Assembly (NCBI GenBank): GCA_020152595.1
Contig: JAIGNY010000581.1
Span: 1,172,001-1,236,000 of the forward strand
Length of the DNA: 64,000 nt
From: Chiridota heheva
Lineage: Eukaryota; Echinodermata; Holothuroidea; Apodida; Chiridotidae
Direction: 5' to 3'
Position 1 is the stretch's first letter. Every line of letters begins with the position of its first letter. The translations under genes and the position numbers were made by a program. The notes under the pieces were generated by a model that made no database searches, was not told the origin of the DNA, and worked only from the letters and a program-made list of their open reading frames with translations. This document shows positions 12,101 through 24,100 of this stretch, in pieces.

Positions 12101-15100
12101 TGCCATATCCATTGCTACTTGAGTGTACAAGCTGCAATGTGTACAATACAGTTAGTGTTGATTTGTGTACAAAACAGTCCCAAGTGAGTTGTGAACAGAA
12201 TCACAGAGGTTTTTGGCCCATTGGAGATTTCAATATTGATGATTATTGTACTTAATATTAGAAGCGCTAAAAGGCATGACATGACCAAGAATTTGGAAAA
12301 TAATATTGAGAAATCAATCAGTATTTTTGATTTTCATTTTGCCCTGTAAATTTTCTGAAAATTTTGCAAGAGTAGGCCTACACTGTGTTGTTCTTGCTCG
12401 TTTGGAAAATACTGATGGTCAAAAATATAAAACTTTCGACCAATTACGCACAAGTCACTACGAGACTTGCATATTATTACGATGGGGTACATTCTGTTAA
12501 TATAAGGACATGATTACATATATTTACTTCCCATAACAAATGGACATGTCTGAATTCAAAAAAAGTGTGTAGATTTCAAGTTGAATTAACTTTCAATGCA
12601 AGTTGCAAACAAACAGAATGTCTGAGATTCTGGAGGTGTAAACGAGCGATTAGTTTGATCTTATTAACTTGAAGATCAGGTGTCAATTAATGTTCTAATG
12701 TTTAAAACGGAAGTCCCTTGTAATGTGGGAATTTCTTTTGTTGTACAATTCCATGGTAGGCGTACTGTGAATTTCATATTTGCCACATTTGGATAGTCAC
12801 CTGTAAAAATACTGGTACTTCGGTATAATCAATACCATTTGTGTCATATACCAGTGCTCATTTTCACCAGTACCGTGCACGTTAGTTCTTTTGAGGGATA
12901 ATTCACATTCCATCATTTTCCATTCATGGCAGAAGCAAATGTTTTGATTTTCTTTGATGCCCAACCACTTGATTTGATTTTCTTTTGAGTCCAGAAAATG
13001 GATTGTTTGGAAATCCTTTCAGGGCATGAATTCATTGTTCAGCACATTCCATTGGAAAGTTTGAACTAGAAGTCTTGACAGATCTCATCCAAAAACATCC
13101 CCACCCCTCCATTTGTGCCCTTTCCATGTTCCAATAGGTCTCAAATTTTGAACACCTCTTCCTTAAGCACCTCTTCCTTAAGCAACACACACAAGATTGA
13201 ATCCAAATCCAATCTTCAGTTCTTGGGATATCTTGATGGCAAACAAACAGACAAAAGCAGACGAAAACATAACCTCCATCCAACTTTGTTGGCGGAGGTA
13301 ATAATTGGAATTAGATGTTTAGAAACATTACACACTGATAACACAACTTGACACACTGATGACACAAATTCACACACTGATGACACAACTTCACACACTG
13401 ATGACGAAACTTGACACACTGATGACACAACTTGACACACTGATGACGAAACTTGACACACTGATGACACAACTTCACACACTGATGACACAACTTCACA
13501 CAATGACGACACAACTTGGCACACTGACGACACAACTTCACACACTGATGACACAACTTGACACACTGATGACAACTTGACACACTCATGACACACTGAT
13601 GACACAAATTGACACACTGATGTAACAACAAGACATACGCACCTCGGCAGCAAACTTCTCTTTCTTGATCTCCTCTACCTCCGCCATCTTCTTCATCGAC
13701 TCCTCCACAAATCCTTCATTCCCGAGTTTTTCTGCCTCCGCCAATTTCTTTCCGATATTCTCTGCTAGCTCGTGGACCTTTTCTGCCTGCAAAAACCAAG
13801 GCAGAGAAAACAGAGGGATCAGAGATTGTCGTGGTGTCGGAATCAGAAAGTTTGTTGAACCTATATTTTGAAAGACTTTTGCTTAGAATGAGCAAGTTGG
13901 AGAGAGAGAGCTTATGTGGCACTACTCACACGATGCCATTCATAAACCCCGACCTCTGACCCTTTCATTTTTAGTGAAATTTTGTTTTTAAATTTTGCTT
14001 GATCTCATCCATATTTCAACATGTCTACTACGAATGGAAAGTGAATAGTTTTTTCTATTATAATGATGCCACGTAAATTAAATCATTGAAATCATTCTTT
14101 ACAAACAAAAGCCTTCCAAAGACCTCTTAATAGTAGCGTCTGTTGTATGTCTGTACTGTAAGTCTGTCCATGCATGCCATTGGCCGAAGCTAGCAGCCTT
14201 CATATAAAAAATTACTTGTATTTTGGTTAACTTCCCACTTTTTAAATAACAGCTGAGAAGCATTCTAACAAATCTCTCCTACAAATTCAAATTCATTCAC
14301 TTTTCTGGGAATTTGCTTTGTTCAGTTAGGATGTATATTACATTACTGTTAAGATAATTAATGTTAAACTTTATAGTATTAATGTTTTACTTCTAATATT
14401 GATTTAGAATTTTCTATCTCTTCAAAAAATAAATTTCTCATCTTTGGGAACTTCACTTTTGGAATCGCAATGTTTTTGTGACCAAAGCTTCCAGTAAACT
14501 TGCTATGATATGTCTGAATTGATTTGTAAAACAATATACATTGGTTTAAAGAACTATGGACATCTAGCAGATGTAAGATATGCAAAAGAGCATGAAAATC
14601 TGAGTGGAATAGTTTTTAGAAATGTGAAAAGCTTATTTAGTTTTCAAGGTATGACCAAACAAGGTTTCATGATTTGTTAATTTGTGTGGAATGTGTGATA
14701 TAGTAAGAGGAACACATCTCAAAATCTTGATGTAATTTGTGAAAATCTGTTCTTCAAATTCAGCTACTTTTGAATTTTAAAATGTCTATTTAAACGATAT
14801 TTCAGGGTATAAATAAGTTCCAAACAAAATTTGCTGCAAAGTCCAATGCTATATTTCAAACAAAATTAACAGAGGAATACAAAACGATGGTTTTACAAAA
14901 GGTGACGAAAGATCCTTCCCCAGTGATGTCACAGATTATTGTGCAATAAACAGCTAAAAATGTTGTAAATTGGTCCATTTTAAACCAATTATGATTTTTG
15001 ATAGAATCATTTGCTGTTTTAATGTTTAAGATCACATTTTAAACAAATTTAGCCCATGTTGTCTCTAGATGTCCACAGTCCTTTAAGGGCAATCAATCTT

Positions 15101-18100
15101 ATTTTCTGGTCTTTTGGGGAGGTTTCTTCATCATTAAAGAACCTTCAGAAATGGCCTTCTCGAAATATCAATTTACAAAAATAATGGGTCTATTCCAAAC
15201 TAGGGATTTGTTGCTTCCATGGGATTAAAGACAACAGAATATCATTAAAAACAACTTTGGGTGTAAATACAACTTAATTACAGAAGTAAATCTGGTCTTT
15301 TAAGTACTTTTTAAAGAAGTTTGATCTACAATCCATAATTCAATGCAAAAATTGACGATTTACATACATTTTTTCCCATGACATTAACAAGGAAGATTAC
15401 AGTATTTTGAACCAGCATAATTTTTGGTGGATTTTTGAGGAATCTGTCATTTCAATGATGGCATTATGTGTTTAAAAGGAATCTGGAATGATAAATTTGT
15501 CAGCACCAATGAAATATTTACAACAACAAAAAACCACAGGGGTTATGAATTAATCATACTTGCAGTTGAATCTGCAAAGGGAAAAAATTCAGATTAATGA
15601 GGGATGATTTGTTTAATTGTTTTTCAAATTGCTCAAAAAGTCATTTCAAGTCTGTTAGTCATGGTCGTAGCGTCAAGTCTTAATCATAATAGCAGAGAAA
15701 ATACTTACGCTTGATGTGTTCGAGGACCCCAATCCCAAACTCTTTCCCAACTTAAGAATCCTGAGAGATAAATACGAGTAAGAGACATGAAGATCACTGC
15801 ACAAACACAATCTAATTACTCGTTTCATTTGCAACTGGAAAACAAAAAGCTTTCCGGGTTGATAACGAAAGATACCTTTGGGTTCATACTTAAATTATCA
15901 TTGCTCTCTTTTGTTTGCCGTCATGGAGATTATAACTTATAATATTAACGATTTTGAATAACAATTCTGAATATTAACGATTTTGCATGAATTTGCCTCA
16001 AGTTATAAATACATGTATATCATTGTTTTAAATTCTTCTTGTGCATATCTTCTTGGTGAAAATCCAGAAATGATGTAAAATTGTGTTTTTTCCCTTATCA
16101 TCCTTTTTTCTTCCAAAACCTTATCTACAAGGAGTTAAATTAATGGGAGGGATTTGCCTCATGAATATGCAACAATAATAAACAAAACAAAAGAGTTTTA
16201 TATAATCAACTTTGTGTGACACACTTTCTTTTCATGTACAGTATTATGAGCCTTTGAAGTTAAGAAAGATTTATGTAAAAGAAACTTTCAACAGTGGGGG
16301 GTATTTGCCCCAACAAGATCGCTTTGCCCCCCCCTCCCCAATTTTTGTAAAGTGACATATTTTGTTCAATTTATAGGCTTTGCCCCCCCCCCTATTTCCC
16401 CCTCTCTTGCACCCCCCCCCCATTTCCCCCTCTCTTTCCCCCCATCTCCCCCTCTCTTGCCCCCTCCATCCCCCATGACAACAATCCTGGTCCCATCATT
16501 TGTCTATAAAGCTGATGAAAATCCTGATATATTGGTTATTTTTACCTACTGTACAAATCAAGGACTTGTCCCATCCTTTGGTTTGGTTGCCAAGATACAT
16601 ATTGCTCAGGGTTGTAATTCCTTGGAAGGGGAAGCCTCTCCCACCCTGCCACTATTATGTGGGGTTTAATAGTCTAGAACATAGTTCATACAAAACGTTG
16701 TGAAACACTGCATCTTTAACATTTTGTCTTTTGTGAGCCTTTGAATAAATCCTTTGATTTGGGTAAGTCTTGGTTGAAACTTCTGAGCGTGGGGGACCTT
16801 TGATACACATTACAGCCCTGATTCTTGTTACACCAAAGACCATTTGACATACTGCAACAAGCTTTTTGTAGAAAATGTGTCACACAGAAGTTATTATACG
16901 TATATCTTCACAAATGTATCAATGCTTAAATACCTTTTTTATCTAATGGAAGTAACATTACTAACTATGATGCATGTTGTAGTCTCTTAATGCTGGGAGA
17001 AATTTTTGTCATTATCAACATTTTATAATTAAGTTAGGAAAAAGAGGATATATATGTATAACAAGGGTCAAACAAATCTGCTACTTGATCCTAGGATTCA
17101 ATGCAACTTACAAACTCCTTTAACATAAGCTTAGACATTCTCAGGATCAAGTGAAGACGTCACTATGGCTGAATGTATATCTGTCCAGGAGAAGAATGAT
17201 GAACATAATCAAATATGACTGAACACACAGTCTCGCCCACTTACTTTCATCACATCTGTTACTGTAAGCTTATCCATACCCCACACCCCCTGCTCCAGGG
17301 GTGTAAAACATACTTTATATTTTGGGACAATAGAAAGTCTTGGAATATTTTCTGTGTATACCGTAACAACAAAACCAAAACCCAAAGAAATTGTATTTAT
17401 CTTTTTTTGTTTCTCTCTCTTTCTGTATTTCACACATTCCCCTCCCCCCTTTCCTCCCATTTTTATTTCATTTCCCCCTTTTCTTTCTCCCTTTTTCATT
17501 TATCTTTCTCCCTTTTCCTTCCTTCCCTGACCCCCCTACCATTCTTTTCCATTTTCCTCTCTGCTTTCCCCCCCTCTTTCTTGTTCTGGTAACATGAACA
17601 CATTTCTGAGAACATTGGTGATGCGGTCTTCTACATTCTCTACTTCCCACCCACCTCACTCTACCAAACAATGTACACACCCATCGATTTATGCCTTTAT
17701 AACTTGATATGCCATAGCTTTCCCTGGCTGTTAACAAAACTCCCAAGACCAAAAATAAAATGAAGATTTTAATTGCCTACCAACCATCAGATGAATAGTG
17801 CCAACCGTAAAAAATTGTATGCTCATTTTGAAATAAAATGTAATGTACACTGAGGGAACAAGTCCTAGGAACACCCTGTGAGTTCTTTCACCACGTCCCA
17901 AAAGTTTTATGAGTTCACGAATGACAATAAAAGTGAAATACTTGTTTTTCTGAAATAAATATTTTTTGCAATCCACTGACAGAATATTTAGGGGGAATTA
18001 ACCTCTCTGAGTAAGGAAATAGGCCACACACACATAGCAACACAGTAACTAGGTGGGGCAAACAAATCTTAAATCCGAATCATGCATGACATTTAGTTGT

Positions 18101-21100
18101 TCATATGACCTGCCGCAAGCTTTGATCCATTTATGGCACTTTTCCGAATTTTTAGCATAAGGAGTAAAAACTGTTTTGGGTAACGGATATCTGATTTACA
18201 AAGCCCGTAAGCGCAAGTTTTGTTCACCGTTTTGTCTGTCACTCAGTCTGTGTGTGCAGAAATTTGTTTTGTGCAGTATATTGCATTGACTGCCATTAAG
18301 CTGGCTGTAGTGCACCAATACCGCAATAAAATTTTGCCCCACTTAGTTACGCAGATTTTGTTGCTAGGCAAATTTGTGCGGTGATTGGTTGAAAAATCTG
18401 TCAAACAAGCAACTCAGAGAGGTCAATTGTATACAAAACAAATATATATATTTTATTTTGGACCCATGTTAAATTTGCAAGGGAGCCCTGAATATTACCA
18501 AGACACTTTATGTGGCGGACAATTAACATGCAGTAAATATCAAGAATATATGAAGCATGATTACACTATGGGAATGTTAGCTTATCAGATACACGGTGCA
18601 ATTAAAAACTGACTTGCCAACATAAACATATTTGTGCATATTCTTCCATGCTTCAACCAAATTAGGTCATATCTAATTTGGCTAGAATTTGAAAGTGTGA
18701 AATTTACTCAAATGGTGTTATAAATGTATGTTCTCTTTGCAACACCAAGCACTTAAATAGCCACAATTTACACCGAGGCATAACTCAAATCAATTTGAAA
18801 CATTTGAAAGAAAATATACGGCGTATCGAGTTACGTCCTTCGCAGCTTCTGATAGAACAAGGCTGATTAAACAAGGAAGTTGGTAAAATTAATGTGAGTG
18901 CACTCACTAGGTGGGGAGTATTACCTACAGTACATCTACTTTAAGATGGCATTATTATTGTTTTAGTAAAAGTTATATACTGATTTACATCGCAAAATTA
19001 AAACCACAATATTATAAGGCCATAATTGGTTGAATAAAAAGGACTGTATATATGTTCAACTTGTACTAGGCACGTGCCACTTTCTTCATACACAATATTC
19101 AAGGCATCAGTTAGAGGTCTTTGGACAATATTAGCAAACAAAATGTCACATCAAAATAACATGAAAATTTATCATGGTATTTACTTTTCAGGCAAATCTG
19201 TGAAGGTTATCTTCTTTCTAATGCAATTCCATTTCTTTGTTATTAATCCTCTGCCACAATTCTGTTAGGGCATAGCATTTTGATCAAGGTTTTGGTTACC
19301 AAATAATGTCCCCTACCCCCCCCCAAAAAAAAAAAAAAAAAAACATATTTGTAGAGGAAAGCACCTTGTCAGAAATTTTAAAGATTGAAATCAATGAAAG
19401 AACTATGAGAATTACACAAAGATTTTGATTTATTATGCATCAGAAATGTTGCACATCCTCCAGCCAGCCAACTAATAAGCAATTAGAATAATAAACGAGC
19501 TGAAAATTTAAAGATGACTGTTCTACTCAAAATTTGATACAGATTTTATTAAAGGATTAGTTCAGTGGTCAAGCATGTCTGTCTCATATAAAAGAGGACT
19601 TCACAAGAAACAAAATGGTGAAGAAAGCATTGCAAAATCTTATTGCATTAAGGAGATATTCAAGTTTAAAGTTTGGTATCATGTGTAGAAACGACTGAAA
19701 TCAGACTAGTTGTGATGTCATAGCCTAAGATTCCTCAAACTCTTTATGTATTCTATCATATTTCATCCCTGCAATTTTGTGGTTTTAAATCCATGGGATA
19801 TGTCAAAAAGTAGTAAAACTGAATCTAGAAAGGGTAATTATAATATACCACCTGAAGAAAGTTTGAGAAAAAATAATTTTAACAGTGACAAAATTAAATC
19901 AACTTTCTTTAAAATACATAAAGACTTTGAGGAATCTGAGGCGGTGACATCACAACTAGTCTGATTTCAGTCGTTTCAACAGAAATGATACCAAACTTTA
20001 AACTTGAATATCTCCTTAATGGAATAAGATTTTAAAATGCTATCTTCACCATTTTGTTTCTTTTAAAGTCCTCATTCATATAAGATGCACATGCTTGACC
20101 TCTGAAGTAATCCTTTAAGCCATAAGCATACAACTTGATTAAGTGTCCACAGACCTGTAACAGATAGGCCAAAGCCAGTGCAAATGACTTCATATGCTAT
20201 TTTTCACATATTAATCACTTGTGAAAAACCTCTACCTCTTATCCTGCAGATAAACAACTGTTGTATTTTGTCCAATTTAATGTACATTAGCCAAGAAGGA
20301 TCAAAATTGTGTTTGGATAGATAATAAGTACCTCACATATTTACAACAAATTGAGCTTTTTCTTACGAATAAAAACAACCAGAAAACCAAAGGTTTTGGG
20401 GTTCCGATGCAGAATATGAATATTAAGTTCGAAATATTGTACAATAAATGTTATAAATCAATGGACGCTATGTTACAATGACAACCAAATAACTTACAGT
20501 TCTCACAAGAATGGATTTAGACAATTAATTAAATTCAACAATTTTTATACCATTAACACATACACTTGCTAAAAACATAATTATTTCAAAACATACATGC
20601 GGTTGTTAAAATATGAAGATTTTAAGATTCTAATATTAAGCCCCACCTACTCATTAATATGCATGACATTGCCACCAAAAACAATAGGGAATGTCTGCGG
20701 ACCATGGGCTATTTGAATCATATATGATCTGAACTCCCATGTAGAGTTCTTGAGATACTGTGTTCACAAGTTCTTTTCAACAAATCATGTTCAGCCCCAC
20801 CCACTATGCATTTTAATGAAATTCAACATTTTTGTACCATGAACGTGTATACACTAGCTGACATGATTATACTAAATATGAAACAAAAAAGATGTGTTAT
20901 TTCAATATGAACTTTTAAAGATTTTAACATTAAGCCCTGTCTACTCATTAATATGCACGATATCAACACCAAAACCAATAGGGCACATCTACAGTCCATG
21001 GGATATCTGTGAACCACATATGACATGAATGCTGTGTATACTTCTTAAGATACTGTGTATACATGCTCTTTTTAACAAAATCATTTAAGCCCCAACCACT

Positions 21101-24100
21101 ATGCATGTTAATGAAATTCAACATTTTTGTACCATGAACGTGTAGACACCAGCTGACAACATAATTACACTAAATATGAAACAAAACAGACATGTGGTTA
21201 TTTCAATATGAACATTTTAATATTAAGCCTTGCCTACTCATTAATATGCATGATATCAACACCAAAAACAATAGGGCACATTTACAGACTATGGGCTATC
21301 TATGTACAACATATGACATGAATCCGGTGTATGGTTCTTGAGATATTGTGTTCACGAGCTAGCGTCACACACACATACAAACACCCATACATACACACAC
21401 ACACACACGCCATCATGACTGCATAGGTTCCAGATGCTGATCGCATCGGAACCATAAAATGAATGAAAAATTTCCCCTCTGTTAACATAAGTTAGTATTC
21501 CTCAGGACACATTGATATTTGTTCCCCTCTCCCACTCAAACTTCCCACTGCCACCCGCTTCTGTAAAAAAAAACAGTATTCACAATAGGAAAAATATACC
21601 TAAAAACAAATATATACCAATCTAAAGACCACAGTCAAAGTAGCTGTTTTACTATTTATTTACATGCTTTATTTCCCTCTCATTGAAGAAAAAAATTGAG
21701 TTTAAAAGTTTTTCTGTTTTACGAAAGGAGCAAACTATTCCAATCATTTCAGAAATCTGAAATGGGGAAAGATAAATGTTCTTTGTATACTAACCTTCAT
21801 GTTGACTTCCGCACTGAGATTTTCTTGCGTTTCAGCCAATCGTTTCTTGGCATGTTCAGTTCGTCTATCGATGTCAGATATGAAACTGTTCAGCTGCGCT
21901 AGAGCCTGCAAAGAGATGAAAGTGGATTCGAATCACAGACTATGCATTAGCTGGTCAACGGAAAATACATATTTATATTTTGGTTGCCTTCAGAGTCAGA
22001 AAAAAAAGCTTTGTGGTAAAGCTGTTGGAACTGCTCTATAAATCTTCTATCCCAGTGTTCACAATAGAATGCGTGATTGTGTGATTCCTGCAAAAAAATT
22101 ATGTCCCCCCAAAAAAAAAAAAAAATTATATAAGGGGAGGGGGGAGAAAATTCCCGCAAAGAAAACAGAATGACCCAAAACAAATACGGAACAAAAAATT
22201 TCGCCCAACTACTTCATACTTAACGTTAGTAACGCTACAAATTAGGCCATGATCGTTAAGGCATGTCACAAAAAGTTAAAAAAAAACAAAGGAAATTAAA
22301 AATGTGTTCCTACACCACGATGTCAGTGGACAAAAGAAATGAGAAAACGGGCTCAGTACAGCTAAGCCTTGGTGTTACAAACTATGTGATGAACGCGTTC
22401 AGGGTTCGCGTTAACAACAAATTTGTTGAATGTTACGCTATGGCTGAAATTTCTTACGACTCATGTTGTACCTGCTTCATAAAATTTAGAAATAGCATGT
22501 TGAATTTTACGCCAGTGTTTTTCATTAACTTAAATGAAAATCTTACCTCTCTGAGGCGATTGAAAGTTTTATTTCACACAAAAATGATTTTGATTTACTC
22601 AGAAATTAAAGAAAAATGACACAATCACGACACTAACGGCCGCATAATTCAACATGTCCTTACAAGTACTGTACATAAAGGTAACACATATAGGCTAGTA
22701 CATATATAGTCAGTAGATAAGTACATGTACACTGTACGTGAAAGTTTTGATGATGTTTTTAATGCAGGCTGTCAATTGTCAACGACATCATTAGCTAGGA
22801 TTCCACTTTCATTCACTTTAGTGAGGCAGGCCTATACAAGTGTGTGTGTTAACAATACTTGCAAGCTTCGCTAGCGCAGTGCTCTGTACATTACGTAGCG
22901 CCCTGTACATACGACGGCAAATTTACAAAATATGCCGAAAATCAAGGGCTTGTTGTAACCAAATACGCCAGACAAAAAATTATAACGCAACCTCTGAATG
23001 CGATGAAATACACAACACGTAATAGTAACGCAATCATGTCACCTGCTAGAGTGTGTAGTGATTTTGAACTCGGAGTGTTTCCCAGAAGTAGTTTACATGT
23101 AAACTTTGATCTCATTTAATTGAAACTGTTTGTTGATGTCTAACGTCACGGCGACAGTCAAGAATCAAATGTGCCAAGAGGGTGTTAATAAATAATTGTG
23201 TAAGATTTAGGATAGTGAGGAAAGGAAGGTTTGTAAGGGAGAAAAAAAAAGGGGGAAAACAGAAATAGAAAAAAAAATCAATAAAAATCTTATTGTTGCT
23301 TGAAAATTTGTTTTAAAGGAGTGTTATTCAGAGCATTTCTTTTCACATCATATCTTTTAATTATAATTTGTATGAAAATTATAAATCTTATAAATTACTT
23401 TTTGAATTGCTATCAGCCATGTTCAATTGGAGATAGTGATCCAATGCTGGAATTTTTAGTTTATGACCATTTTTTTTTCTTTTTCATCTATTTTTCTTAC
23501 ATACATGCATCCTTCATTTTAAAATACTTGTTTTTGTGTATAAGTCTACTCATGCATTGTCTCCCACATATATCTCTGATCTTTTAATCCCATATAAGTC
23601 TCCCCGCCAGTTCATGCGTTCTAATTTCACACTTCAATTAGCTATTCCACGTACTTCTAGAACATGGGGTAAACGTTCATTTTCTTCTGCTGCCCCTTTT
23701 TTATGGAACAGACTTCCAGACAACATGAAACTTAGTCCTTCCCTCAATTCTTTTAAATCATCATTAAAGACATTCCTCATGTGTTCTGATTCTGTTCAAT
23801 TTTAAGCTTATATTTGTTCTTGTATGTATGGTTTTTTTTTCCTTTTTTTTTGCAGTATTCTTAACTAACATTTCTTTTTTGTTCACATTGTTTTGCATTA
23901 ATTGTTGTGTCGCTGCGCCATGAGCATCACTTTTGATGGATACTGGCGCATAACAAGTATTCATTATTATTATCCTTCATGCTGTCCCTAGTTCCAAGAA
24001 TAATACTAACTACTGTAATACCATCCAAGTGCAATAAACTGGTCAATCAACTTATCCTAACAACTTACATCTTCCTCATAGGCATAGTCTCTGGTCTTGG

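Noticed and set aside
13329-13622. Repeated CTGATGA words resembling snoRNA C and D boxes
   Set aside because: They are on the strand opposite to the host transcript, overlap each other inside the repeat unit, and lack terminal stems and guide spacing.
13216-13653. Cys/Val/Ser-rich and Cys/Gln/His-rich frames resembling a small secreted cysteine-rich protein
   Set aside because: A 21-bp repeat keeps frame automatically; several frames are open on both strands, as expected of a repeat and not of a gene.
22263-22619. 118-codon frame as a possible small gene
   Set aside because: It spans two different transposon segments, and the matching frame is disrupted in both other copies.
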